The position numbers and the translations under genes were made by a program. Shown piece after piece: positions 9,428 to 17,549 of a DNA stretch of 44,465 nucleotides. The first letter of the stretch is position 1. Every line of letters begins with the position of its first letter. The notes below the pieces were generated by a model that did no database searches, was not told the origin of the DNA, and was given only the letters and a program-made list of their open reading frames with translations. Source of the stretch: Marinobacterium arenosum (GTDB lineage Bacteria > Pseudomonadota > Gammaproteobacteria > Pseudomonadales > Balneatricaceae); contig NZ_JAILYN010000038.1 of NCBI RefSeq assembly GCF_019795155.1, forward strand, positions 1 through 44,465, written 5' to 3'.

Positions 9428-9709
9428 TCAGCCGTAGAAGCAGAGGTAGGCGCTGGTCTGCTCCACCTTGAGCTGGAAGGTCTGCCCGGCGGCGACCTTG
9501 AACTCGCTGCCGGCCGGGAAGCTCTGGAACAGTTCGGAGCCCGGCAGCTTGACGATCAGCTCGCCGGAAACCACTTTCATCAGCTCGTTCTCGCTGGTGC
9601 CGAACTCGTATTCGCCCGCTTCCATCACTCCGGCGGTCACCCGGCCTTCGCTGTTCTCGAAGCCGATCGATTTGACCTGACCATTGAAATATTCGTTTAC
9701 CTTCAACAT
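9428..9709 (-). CDS. ppnP: Pyrimidine/purine nucleoside phosphorylase PpnP (DUF1255, cupin)
   Basis: This protein has 93 residues from the ATG at 9709. A GTG one codon earlier is possible, but AGGAG is better spaced (8 nt) for the ATG. It is a single small cupin barrel. It aligns along its whole length with E. coli PpnP/YaiE (LQSNEYFSGKVKSIGF against [16 protein letters not shown], and a shared C-terminal YLC). The family phosphorolyses several nucleosides to base and ribose-1-phosphate. It is a single gene, with SerA downstream on the same strand after a hairpin. Confidence 0.92.
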   Translation of the reverse strand: MLKVNEYFNGQVKSIGFENSEGRVTAGVMEAGEYEFGTSENELMKVVSGELIVKLPGSELFQSFPAGSEFKVAAGQTFQLKVEQTSAYLCFYG

Positions 9710-9788
9710 CACATGTTCTCCTGATTAGTTCTCGCCGGGCGATAGAGCCGGCGCGGCAGGTTGTCTAAAATAGCGCCCTCCTGCAACG

Positions 9789-10763
9789 ATGGATACTGCT
9801 ATGACTGACATTTTGCCGCCGCTGCCAGAAGAGTTCCTCGCCAAGCTGGAGCAGTTGGTGCCCGCCGATCGCCTGGACGCGGTGCGGGCCAGCTACTGCG
9901 TGGAGAAGCCGACCAGCTTTCGGGTCAACACCCTGAAGGCCGGCATCGACGAGGTACGTGCCGAACTGGAAGCGGAGGGCTTCCAGCTGCAGCCGGTGGA
10001 CTGGTTCCAGGGGGCGTTCACGCTGATGGACAACAGCCAGCGCCGGGCATTGACCGAGACGGCGGCGTTCTACGATGGCCGGATCTACATCCAGAACCTG
10101 TCCAGCATGATTGCGCCGTTGCTGCTGGCGCCGCAGCCGGAGGAGACGGTACTGGACCTGGCCGCCGCGCCGGGCGGCAAGACCCTGCTGATGGCGGCGA
10201 TGATGGACAATCGCGGCACCCTGAATGCGGTGGAGGCGGTCAAGGGGCGCTACTTCAAGCTGAAGGCCAACCTGGAACAGCAGGGTGCCAGCATGGTGCG
10301 CACCTACCTGACCGACGGCCGTTCGGTGGGCAGCAAGTGCCCGGAGATGTTCGACCGGGTGCTGCTGGACGCGCCCTGTTCCTCCGAGGCCCGTTTCAGC
10401 CGGCTCGATCCGGCCAGCTGGGCCCACTGGAGTCCGCGTAAGGTCAAGGAGACCGCCCACAAGCAGAAGCGGCTGCTGCAATCGGCGTTGTACAGCCTGA
10501 AACCGGGCGGCTGCCTGATCTACTGCACCTGCGCGCTGTCGCCGGAGGAGGACGAGATGATCGTCCACGCCCAACTGCACAAGTTCGGTGATGCGATCGA
10601 GGTGGAGCCGGTCGAGCTGCCGTTCGACAACTGGCTGCCCGGTGTCACTCAGTGGGGTAAGAAGACGCTGGATCCACAGGTCGAGCGCACGGTGCGGATC
10701 CTGCCCAGCGCCGAGATGGACGGTTTCTATATCTCCAAGCTCCGCAAGCACCGATCATTCTGA
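9789..10763 (+). CDS. RsmB/NOP-family rRNA or tRNA cytosine-C5 methyltransferase
   Basis: This 324-residue SAM-dependent RNA methyltransferase shows motif I (VLDLAAAPGGKTLLMA, about residues 122-137). It also has motif IV DAPCSSEARFS and motif VI YCTCALSPEEDE, which hold the two cysteines used for covalent catalysis on the cytosine ring. It is shorter than RsmF (about 480) and lacks the C-terminal PUA-like part, so I do not name it rsmF. An alternative ATG at 9801 (MTDILPP) is equally plausible; neither start has a strong ribosome-binding site. It is divergent from ppnP. The target RNA position is unknown. Confidence 0.9.
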   Translation: MDTAMTDILPPLPEEFLAKLEQLVPADRLDAVRASYCVEKPTSFRVNTLKAGIDEVRAELEAEGFQLQPVDWFQGAFTLMDNSQRRALTETAAFYDGRIYIQNLSSMIAPLLLAPQPEETVLDLAAAPGGKTLLMAAMMDNRGTLNAVEAVKGRYFKLKANLEQQGASMVRTYLTDGRSVGSKCPEMFDRVLLDAPCSSEARFSRLDPASWAHWSPRKVKETAHKQKRLLQSALYSLKPGGCLIYCTCALSPEEDEMIVHAQLHKFGDAIEVEPVELPFDNWLPGVTQWGKKTLDPQVERTVRILPSAEMDGFYISKLRKHRSF

Positions 10764-11274
10764 TTGTGCTTTGATATCTAGTTAGGTTCTTCGCAGGTTA
10801 GCGTGAAAATCTCGAACCAGTTGATTGCAGCAGTAATACCAGGCCGGGTGATTGTAAGTGGGAAGCATACGCCCTGTGGCCTGCCAATTCGGCTGTCATC
10901 TGTATTCGATCTGGGGTTGCGCCGGCTGGCGGGTCAAGGCGGCCCGCGCAGGGGCTACCGCCGGCTGGCCGCCCGCAGCTGGCCGCCCGCAGCTGGGCGC
11001 TCCCCTACAATCCCGCTTGCCTCCACTGTGCGTCTGATCCTGCGTTTATGCCCTTGAGTTTGGCTGCGCGGTCCGATCCATCGGCTGGCGCTCTTTATTA
11101 GGGCCAGGGGGGACTCGCGCGTACCTCGCTCAGACAGCTTTTTGCCTGATCGCCACTGTATCGAACCGTGCTAGGGAGCGGCCGGCCAGGTCGCTCAGAG
11201 TCGGCGTAGACAGGGGGCCAGCGGCAAGCTTATGACTGACGTAGATATGTTTCCCGCTAATCCGTGAAGAACCT
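10764..11274. other. 511-bp gene-less region with a 14-bp tandem duplication
   Basis: I find no credible gene here. The left part is AT-richer. The middle (10918-11010) is very GC-rich and contains two exact tandem copies of CTGGCCGCCCGCAG (10965-10978 and 10979-10992) with a partial third. It lies between two 3' ends (the methyltransferase and the LysR gene), so regulatory content is not expected. No intrinsic terminator with a T tract is visible. Confidence 0.5.
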
Positions 11275-12162
11275 TTAATCGGCCGGTGGCGGGCGCTGTT
11301 CGCGCAGGAACTCGACGAAGGCGCGGTTGGCGTGCGACAGGTAGCCCTCCCGGCGCCAGGCGATCGACAGGTCGAGCCAGACCGGCTCGGCAAACGGGAT
11401 GGTGACCAGCTCGTCGTCGGGTTGAATCACCATCCCCAACAGGGTGGAGATGCCGAAGCCCTGCCGTACGATCGACTTGATCAGCGGGATCAGGTTGGTC
11501 TCGAAACCGATCCTCGGCTGGGTGCCGGCCTCCGCCGCCAGCCGGTCGACCACCTTGCGGTGGAAGTAGCCCTCCTTGAACATCACCAGCTCTTCACTGA
11601 AGAACTGCTCCAGCTCCACCTGCGCCAGCGTGGCATAGGGGTGCTGGCGGCCGACGGTGACCAGCATCTGCTCGCGCAGGAACACCTCGGCGGTCAGTTC
11701 CGGCGGCACGAATTCGGCGACGATCACCCCCAGGTCCAGCTCGCCGCGCTCCAGCATCTGCTGCAGCTGCCAGGTGCCGCCCTCGACCACTGACAGCCGC
11801 AATTGCGGATAGCGGTGGTGGAACGCCATCAGGATCGGCGGGAAGTAATAGGAGCCCAGCATGCTGGGGATGCCGACCCGCACCTCGCCCTGGCGCAACC
11901 CCTTCAGTTCGCGCATCTCCAGCTCGGCATCGTCGGCCGCCTGCAGCAAGCGCTCGGCATGGTGAAGTAAACGCTTACCTTCGTCGGTCAGGCTGATGCC
12001 GCGATCCTGGCGGTGGAACAGGGTCAGCTCCAGCTGCTGCTCCAGCTTGCGGATCGCCATGCTGACCGCCGGCTGGGCGACATGCAGCTGTTCGGCGGCG
12101 CGGGTGAAGCTCTGCTGTGCGGCCACGGCACGGAAATAACGCAGCTGTTTCAGATCCAGCAT
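11275..12162 (-). CDS. LysR-type transcriptional regulator (YnfL-like position)
   Basis: This 295-residue protein has the standard N-terminal winged helix-turn-helix (LKQLRYFRAVAAQQSFTRAAEQLHVAQPAVS at about 4-34, the family signature), a linker helix, and a two-lobed effector domain from about residue 90. It is divergently transcribed from an MFS exporter with a 125-bp gap. The same arrangement is known for E. coli ynfL/ynfM, and the transporter matches YnfM, so control of the transporter is likely. The effector is unknown. A 16-bp AT-rich palindrome in the intergenic region is a candidate operator. Confidence 0.9.
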   Translation of the reverse strand: MLDLKQLRYFRAVAAQQSFTRAAEQLHVAQPAVSMAIRKLEQQLELTLFHRQDRGISLTDEGKRLLHHAERLLQAADDAELEMRELKGLRQGEVRVGIPSMLGSYYFPPILMAFHHRYPQLRLSVVEGGTWQLQQMLERGELDLGVIVAEFVPPELTAEVFLREQMLVTVGRQHPYATLAQVELEQFFSEELVMFKEGYFHRKVVDRLAAEAGTQPRIGFETNLIPLIKSIVRQGFGISTLLGMVIQPDDELVTIPFAEPVWLDLSIAWRREGYLSHANRAFVEFLREQRPPPAD

Positions 12163-12190
12163 TTGATAAGCGTCCGTTATGGAATTGATC

Positions 12191-12206
12191 AGAATTATAT
12201 ATTTCT
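12191..12206. promoter_or_regulatory. Candidate LysR operator, imperfect AT-rich palindrome
   Basis: AGAATTATATATTTCT is palindromic apart from the central positions. It lies 29 bp upstream of the lysR start and 82 bp upstream of the transporter start, where a LysR protein controlling both would be expected to bind. AT-rich sequence is scarce nearby, which makes it stand out. Confidence 0.35.
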
Positions 12207-12287
12207 ATGATTTGAGACCGATTGCTACCTTTGCCTGCATCACATCAGCGGCTGCATCAGCACCGCACAGACCGGGTAGAGGCAATC

Positions 12288-13481
12288 ATGATCGAAGCGG
12301 GTTCGACAGCATTCAGGCGGGCGTCTCTGGCGTTCGCGTTCGGTTCGTTCATGATCTTCGCCAACGTCTACGTCACCCAGCCGTTGCTGCCGATGCTGGC
12401 AGAGGCGTTCCAGGTGTCGGCGCTGCAGGCGGGCTGGAGCTTCACCATCACCACCCTGATGCTGGGGCTGTCGCTGCTGTGCTACGGACCGTTGTCCGAT
12501 GCCCTGGGGCGGCGCTGGATCATGTTGGCCAGCATGGCCGGCGCCACGCTCTGTACCCTGCTGCTGTCGCAGACCTCCGATTATCACAGCCTGTTGCTGC
12601 TGCGGGCGCTGCAGGGCGTCTGCCTCGGCGGGCTGCCGGCGATTGCCATCGCCTATATGGGCGATGAGTTCAGTAAGCGTGCGCTCACTGTTGCGGTGGG
12701 GCTCTATATCAGCGGCAATACCCTGGGCGGCATCGGTGGCCGGCTGGTGGGTGGTTTCGTCGGCGACTGGCTCGGCTGGAGCGATGCGTTCCTGGTGATG
12801 TCGCTGATCAGCCTGGTCTGCCTGGCGCTGTTCGTCTGGTTGCTGCCGCCATCCCGAAATTTCCAGCCGCAGGCGCTACGGCCCCGGTTGATGCTGCAGG
12901 ACCTGATCGGCCACCTGCGTAATCCGCTGCTGCTGGCGGCCTATCTGATCGGCGGTTTCAACTTCTTCATTTTCATCAACCAGTACAGCTACGCCACCTT
13001 CCTGCTGGCCGGCGAGCCCTACCAGTTGCCGGCCAGCCTGCTGGGCATGCTGTTCCTGACCTACCTGAGCGGCACCCTCGGCTCGGCGCTGTCCGGCCGC
13101 CTGGTTGGCCACCTGCCGCCGCCGCTGGTGATGGCCGGCGGCGTGCTGATCCTGATGGCCGGCTCGCTGGTGACCCTGATCCCGGCGGTCTGGGCGATCA
13201 TCCTCGGCTTCCTGATCAACGCCTTCGGTTTCTTCATCGCTCACTCCAGCGCCAGCAACTGGGTCAGCCATAACGCCCAGCGGGCCCGCGCCAGCGCCTC
13301 GTCGCTGTACCTGCTGTTCTACTACCTGGGGGCCAGCAGTGGTGGTTTCTACCTGGATCCGTTCTGGCAGTGGGCCGGCTGGCAGGGCGTGGTGATCGGC
13401 TCCTGGCTGGTGCTGAGCCTGACGCTGGGGCTGTCGCTGTGGCTCTACTTAAGCCGTCGCGATGCGGCGGTCACCGCCTGA
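12288..13481 (+). CDS. MFS transporter, YnfM-like
   Basis: This is 397 residues from the ATG at 12288, which has AGAGG seven bases upstream; an in-frame start 66 bp earlier adds a non-family extension. There are twelve hydrophobic segments. The loop 2-3 signature of the major facilitator superfamily is GPLSDALGRRWIM, and the stretch GLYISGNTLGGIGGRLVGG closely matches the same region of E. coli YnfM (GLYISGNSIGGMSGRLLSG). YnfM homologues are predicted proton-coupled exporters of unproven substrate. It pairs with the divergent LysR gene. No other gene joins the transcript: the FAH gene begins 49 bp later with its own ribosome-binding site. Confidence 0.9.
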   Translation: MIEAGSTAFRRASLAFAFGSFMIFANVYVTQPLLPMLAEAFQVSALQAGWSFTITTLMLGLSLLCYGPLSDALGRRWIMLASMAGATLCTLLLSQTSDYHSLLLLRALQGVCLGGLPAIAIAYMGDEFSKRALTVAVGLYISGNTLGGIGGRLVGGFVGDWLGWSDAFLVMSLISLVCLALFVWLLPPSRNFQPQALRPRLMLQDLIGHLRNPLLLAAYLIGGFNFFIFINQYSYATFLLAGEPYQLPASLLGMLFLTYLSGTLGSALSGRLVGHLPPPLVMAGGVLILMAGSLVTLIPAVWAIILGFLINAFGFFIAHSSASNWVSHNAQRARASASSLYLLFYYLGASSGGFYLDPFWQWAGWQGVVIGSWLVLSLTLGLSLWLYLSRRDAAVTA

Positions 13482-13530
13482 TCTGGTAGACTGCTGCCCG
13501 GCAATCACGCTGTTCACAGAGGAATCGAAG

Positions 13531-14193
13531 ATGGAATACCAGCATCAGTTTGTCGATGGTCGCGAGTGTCCGTGGCCGCTGGGTAAGGTGGTTTGTGTCG
13601 GCCGCAACTACGCCGATCATGCCGCCGAGCTGAACAATCCGGTACCGACCGTGCCGCTGCTGTTCATCAAGCCGGCCAGCAGCGTGGTGCCGATGGCCGA
13701 GCCGTTCCGGCTGCCGCGCGACCTGGGCGAGGTGCACTTCGAGACCGAGCTGGCGGTGTTGATCGGCGACACCCTGACCGATGCCGACGAGCAGCAGGCG
13801 GCTGGGGCGATCACCGGTATCGGCCTGGGGCTGGACCTGACCCTGCGCGATCTGCAGAGCGAACTGAAGAAAGCCGGTCACCCTTGGGAGAAGGCCAAGA
13901 GCTTCGACGGCGCCTGCCCGCTGTCCGCGTTCCTGGCGCCGCAGGCGGTGGCGGATCTGCAGGACGTGCAGATCCGGCTGACCGTCAACGACGAGGTGCG
14001 TCAGGATGGCAACAGCAGCCAGATGCTGAACCCGGTACTGCCGTTGATCAGCTATATCTCGCGTTTCTTCACCCTCAATCCCGGCGATGTGGTGCTGACC
14101 GGCACCCCGGCCGGGGTCGGCCCGGTACGGCCGGGCGACCAGTTGCAGGTCGAGCTGGTGGAGCTGTTGAAGGTCGACACCTCCGCCCGTTGA
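13531..14193 (+). CDS. Fumarylacetoacetate hydrolase family protein, YcgM/FAHD1 type
   Basis: This is 220 residues from ATG 13531 (GAGGAA upstream). It aligns along its whole length with E. coli YcgM: KVVCVGRNYADHAAEL, PLLFIKPASSV, HFETELAVLIG, GLDLTLRDLQ, HPWEKAKSFDGACPLS and GDVVLTGTPAGVGP. The metal-binding acidic residues in HFETELAVLIG are present. Members of this subgroup act on oxaloacetate (decarboxylase or keto-enol tautomerase) and acylpyruvates. A housekeeping repair role on enol-oxaloacetate is the likeliest, from family knowledge and not from this sequence. The first in-frame ATG at 13462 overlaps the transporter gene and is not the start. Confidence 0.9.
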   Translation: MEYQHQFVDGRECPWPLGKVVCVGRNYADHAAELNNPVPTVPLLFIKPASSVVPMAEPFRLPRDLGEVHFETELAVLIGDTLTDADEQQAAGAITGIGLGLDLTLRDLQSELKKAGHPWEKAKSFDGACPLSAFLAPQAVADLQDVQIRLTVNDEVRQDGNSSQMLNPVLPLISYISRFFTLNPGDVVLTGTPAGVGPVRPGDQLQVELVELLKVDTSAR

Positions 14194-14293
14194 GATCGGT
14201 TGCCTTGGTATCTACGGCGCCGGGCGGTACACTCGGCGCCACTGTAGGATGACTGCATCCTAAAAGGTAACAGATTCGTTCATGGAGCCGCCG

Positions 14294-14707
14294 ATGCTTT
14301 GGGTGAAGACCTTTCATATTCTGGCCATGACCAGCTGGATGGCCGGTATTTTCTATCTGCCGCGGATCTTCGTGCACTATGTCGAGGGGCGCGAGGCGGG
14401 CCAGGATGTCTCCCGGCTGGAGATCATGGCCAACAAACTGTACGGCTTCATGAACATCATGATGCTGTTCACCCTGGCGCTGGGCCTTTGGCTCTGGCTG
14501 GGCTGGGGCTTCAGCGGCGGCTGGTTGCACGCCAAACTGGCGTTCGTGGTGTTGCTGATCGGCTATCACCACTGGTGCCTGGCCTATCTTAAGAAGTTGC
14601 GTGCCGGCACCCTGGACCGCAGCGGACGCTTCTTCCGGCTGTTCAACGAACTGCCGCTGCTGATCTTCATCCCGATCCTGATCCTGGTGGTGGTCAAACC
14701 GTTCTGA
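14294..14707 (+). CDS. hemJ: Protoporphyrinogen IX oxidase, HemJ-like membrane protein
   Basis: This is 137 residues from the second ATG (14294), which has GGAG eight bases upstream; the ATG at 14282 would add only MEPP. It has four predicted membrane helices. It carries family features: VKTFHILAMTSWMAGIFYLPRIFV with an early His, a second His in the third helix region (YHHWCLAYLKKL), and the ending FNELPLLIFIPILILVVVKPF, near-identical in pattern to known HemJ proteins. HemJ oxidises protoporphyrinogen IX to protoporphyrin IX in haem synthesis when HemG and HemY are absent. The CopD-like fold means some automatic annotations call it a copper protein. Confidence 0.85.
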   Translation: MLWVKTFHILAMTSWMAGIFYLPRIFVHYVEGREAGQDVSRLEIMANKLYGFMNIMMLFTLALGLWLWLGWGFSGGWLHAKLAFVVLLIGYHHWCLAYLKKLRAGTLDRSGRFFRLFNELPLLIFIPILILVVVKPF

Positions 14708-14718
14708 GTCTTTCTGAT

Positions 14719-14743
14719 AGCCGGGGCCGCAAGGGCGCCGGCT
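14719..14743. terminator. Weak hairpin after hemJ
   Basis: AGCCGG (14719-14724) pairs with CCGGCT (14738-14743), with further GC pairing inside and a bulge. It is 12 bases past the hemJ stop. No T tract follows. The remaining 240 bp to the next gene contain no clear gene or operator. Confidence 0.35.
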
Positions 14744-14989
14744 AAATCATTCCCGGTCTGCCTTCCGCCTGTGGCAAGCCGTGCCCCTGTTACTCATACT
14801 TTGGTCGTGACCCGGTTTTGCGTGCCCTCATATTCCTGGGCAACTGGATACGACCATTACTCGCCGGCCACAGCAGCGGCTGCTAATCGTTTAATCAGAA
14901 ACCCGTTCTGTTAATTGAACCCGGCCTTTCTCTTTACCGAATCTGGGAACAAGGTTCCGACAGCGAAAATAAACATGTCAGGTGCAGCG

Positions 14990-16003
14990 ATGAAATTAAA
15001 AAACAGAGTGTTAACAGCGGTTTTGCTGGCTATCGGCATGATGCTGGCTGCCAGCGGCTCGGCCCTGGCCGGAACCAGCTGGAAGGTGGCGGTGGGCGAC
15101 GGTGGCGGTAGCGCCCAGGAGGCGCTGGGCAAGAAGTTCGCCGAGCTGGTGTCCGAGCGGACCGACGGCAACTACCAGATGAAGCTGTTCCTGAACGGTC
15201 AGCTGGGTTCCGAGCAGGATACCGTCAACGAAGTGGCGATCGGCATCCTGGACTTCTCGATCCTGGCCAGCAACAACCTGACGCCGTTCTCGCCGTCGCT
15301 GGGGGCGCTGTCGATGCCCTACCTGATCCGCAGCGTCGACGAGGCGCGTACCCTCGTGCAGGGGCCGATCGGCGACGAACTGGTGGCCAATACCGTGCGC
15401 GATGCCGGTGCCCGTATCCTGGGCTGGACCTTCTCCGGCTTCCGGGTGCTGAGCAACTCCAAGAAGCCGATCAAGCGTCTCGAGGATCTTGAGGGGCTGG
15501 TGGTGCGGGTGCCGAAGAACGAGATCATGATCGACACCTACCAGGCCTGGGGTATCAACCCGACGCCAATGGCCTGGGCGGAAACCTTCACCGCCCTGCA
15601 GCAGGGGGTGGTCGATGGCCAGGACACCCCGTACATCACCATCTACTCGATGAAGTTCCAGGAGGTGCAGAAGTATATCGCCGACCTGCACTACCTGTTC
15701 CTGCTGGAGCCGCTGGTGATCTCCGAGGCGCTGTTCCAGCAGCAGAGTCCGGAGATGCAAAAGTTGCTGGTGGATGCCGGTAAGGAAGCGACCACTTACA
15801 GTATCGACTGGCTGCAACGGAAAGAGGCCGGTATCCGCGACGAGCTGGTCAACAAGTACGGTATGCAGATCGATACCCCGGTGGACGAGGATAAGTGGGC
15901 CGAACGGGCGATCGGCCAGGTCTGGCCGAAGCATTACGACAGCATCGGCGGCAAGGAGAAGCTGAACCGGGTCCTGCGCGCGCTGGGGCGTGAAGAGCTT
16001 TAA
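14990..16003 (+). CDS. TRAP transporter solute-binding protein (DctP family), orphan
   Basis: This is 337 residues from ATG 14990. The signal peptide is MKLKNRVLTAVLLAIGMMLA with the cleavage site after SALA (about residue 27). The mature part has the DctP pattern: an N-terminal strand (TSWKVAVGDGGGS), the GQLGSEQDTVNEVAIGILD segment, the substrate-anchoring Arg region (LVVRVPKNEIMIDTYQAWG), and the dimer helix near GVVDGQDTPYITIYSMKF. It should bind an organic acid in the periplasm. The membrane subunits DctQ and DctM that normally sit next to it are absent on both sides, so it must use a permease encoded elsewhere. Its CCG-biased codon use fits the host. A strong terminator follows. Confidence 0.92.
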   Translation: MKLKNRVLTAVLLAIGMMLAASGSALAGTSWKVAVGDGGGSAQEALGKKFAELVSERTDGNYQMKLFLNGQLGSEQDTVNEVAIGILDFSILASNNLTPFSPSLGALSMPYLIRSVDEARTLVQGPIGDELVANTVRDAGARILGWTFSGFRVLSNSKKPIKRLEDLEGLVVRVPKNEIMIDTYQAWGINPTPMAWAETFTALQQGVVDGQDTPYITIYSMKFQEVQKYIADLHYLFLLEPLVISEALFQQQSPEMQKLLVDAGKEATTYSIDWLQRKEAGIRDELVNKYGMQIDTPVDEDKWAERAIGQVWPKHYDSIGGKEKLNRVLRALGREEL

Positions 16004-16071
16004 AGCGCCGGCTTTTAAACAGGCTCCTGTGGCCAGTCTGACAATCCTTCGAAAGTCACCTGAAAGCTAAC

Positions 16072-16106
16072 AGCGGCAAGCAGCAAGCAGACTGCTTGCC
16101 GCTTTT
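16072..16106 (+). terminator. Intrinsic terminator after the TRAP binding protein
   Basis: AGCGGCAAGCAG (16072-16083) and CTGCTTGCCGCT (16092-16103) form a 12-bp perfect stem with an 8-nt loop and end in four T residues. It separates the TRAP gene from the one-carbon operon and marks the left edge of the atypical-codon region. Confidence 0.85.
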
Positions 16107-16199
16107 GGTCTATTGAGTGTCGTACCGCTACCAGTCTCGCCCGCCAACCCCGACCACATTAAAGCCATCAGCCACCCAGATGATCAACGGGAGACAGAG

Positions 16200-17549
16200 A
16201 TGGCCATTCAATTCGAACACGCACTGATGGATTTCCCCCAGCAGCGCGCCGGCGCGGCCCGCCAACCCGCGAGTATCGACCAGACCGGCCGCCGCGTGCC
16301 CATCAACCTGCGCCAGTCCGGCCCGACACCGGTGGAGATGCTTATTTCCACCCGCGTGCGCAAATCACCCTACTGGCATCTGGCCTACGAGGCCGGTTGC
16401 TGGCGTGCCACCGTCTACAATCGCATGTACCACCCGCGTGGTTACGTGCGTCCCGAAGACGGTGGCGCCATGGTGGAATACCAGTCGCTGGTCAATGACG
16501 TCACCCTTTGGAACGTGGCCGTGGAACGGCAGATCCAGGTCAAGGGACCGGACGCCGAAGCCTTTGTGAACTATGTGATCACCCGTGACGCCACCAAAAT
16601 CAACCCCATGCACGGCAAGTACGTCATTCTTTGCAACGAGGACGGCGGCATTCTCAATGACCCCGTGCTGCTCCGCCTGGCGCAAGACGAATTCTGGTTT
16701 TCAGTGTCCGACAGCGACCTGGAACTCTGGCTGCGCGGCGTCAACCTGGGACTGGGTTACAACGTCAGCATCGCCGAAATCGACGTGGCCCCGGTGCAGA
16801 TTCAGGGCCCGAAATCCGAGGCGCTGATGGTCGATCTGTTCGGCGACGAGGTGCGCAAGATCCCCTTCTACGGGTTGATGCGTGGCAAGGTGGCCGGCCG
16901 GGACGTCATTGTCTCCCAGACCGGCTTCACCGGCGAAAAGGGCTACGAAATCTACCTCTATGACGCCACCCGCTATGCCGAGGATCTGTGGTACGCCGTG
17001 CTCCAGGCCGGAGAAGCACACAACCTCCGGGTGATCGCCCCGGCGCACCACCGGCGTATCGCTGCCGGCATACTCTCCTGGGGCCAGGATCTCGATCAGG
17101 AAACCCTGCCGTTTCAGTGCAACCTTGCCTACCAGGTGCCGCGAAACAAACAGGCGGACTATATCGGCAAGCGGAAACTGGAAGCGGTTCGCCAACAGAT
17201 TGAAGCGGGCACTCCGCCGTTTCTGCTGACCATGGTGGGGCTGCGTTTCGGCGGCGCAGAGGTGACCGACTACGCCAACGATTTCTGGCTGGTGGGCCAC
17301 CCCGACAGCGGGGCCGCGGTGGGCTATGTGACCTCCCCCTGGTATTCGCCGGAGCTGAACACCAATATCGCCCTGGCCTATGTGCCCTGGGAGATGCGCG
17401 GTATCGGCACCGCACTGACCGTCCGGCTGCCGGTCGAATACGGCGCCACGGAGGTGGACGCGCAAGTGGTCGAAGTTCCGTTCCGCCCCTCGGTCAACCC
17501 CAATGCCCGCGAGCGGGCCCGGGCCAAGGGGATCGACTTCGCGGACTGA
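16200..17549 (+). CDS. DmdA/GcvT-like tetrahydrofolate-dependent methyltransferase (demethylase)
   Basis: This is 449 residues from ATG 16200 (GGGAGA upstream). The protein has the GcvT fold: a folate-binding N-terminal domain (TLWNVAVERQIQVKGPDAEA at about 105-125, FWFSVSDSDLELWLRGV, VAPVQIQGPKSEALMVDLFG) and a C-terminal GcvT_C barrel after DYIGKRKLEAVRQQ. These segments resemble DMSP demethylase DmdA (VWDVSVERQVELKGPDA, FWISIADSDLLLWVKGI) more than the glycine-cleavage T protein, but it is about 80 residues longer than SAR11 DmdA. No GcvH or GcvP lies nearby. It overlaps the MetF-like gene (TGATG) and is followed by fhs, so it probably passes a methyl group from an N-, S- or O-methyl donor to THF. 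The substrate is not readable; the GbdR-like regulator points to a betaine-type compound. Confidence 0.8.
   Translation: MAIQFEHALMDFPQQRAGAARQPASIDQTGRRVPINLRQSGPTPVEMLISTRVRKSPYWHLAYEAGCWRATVYNRMYHPRGYVRPEDGGAMVEYQSLVNDVTLWNVAVERQIQVKGPDAEAFVNYVITRDATKINPMHGKYVILCNEDGGILNDPVLLRLAQDEFWFSVSDSDLELWLRGVNLGLGYNVSIAEIDVAPVQIQGPKSEALMVDLFGDEVRKIPFYGLMRGKVAGRDVIVSQTGFTGEKGYEIYLYDATRYAEDLWYAVLQAGEAHNLRVIAPAHHRRIAAGILSWGQDLDQETLPFQCNLAYQVPRNKQADYIGKRKLEAVRQQIEAGTPPFLLTMVGLRFGGAEVTDYANDFWLVGHPDSGAAVGYVTSPWYSPELNTNIALAYVPWEMRGIGTALTVRLPVEYGATEVDAQVVEVPFRPSVNPNARERARAKGIDFAD

Noticed and set aside
10803-11057. Small open frame of 84 codons in the gap after the methyltransferase gene
   Set aside because: There is no similarity, no ribosome-binding site, and it spans the tandem duplication and an abrupt composition change.
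14294-14707. CopD-type copper resistance protein as the identity of the small membrane protein
   Set aside because: The fold is shared, but the helix-1 histidine pattern and the C-terminal VVVKPF ending fit HemJ better, and there is no copC nearby.
16200-17549. Glycine-cleavage T protein as the identity of the methyltransferase
   Set aside because: There is no gcvH or gcvP nearby, and the ERQIQVKGPDA and SDSDLELWL segments match the DmdA side of the family.
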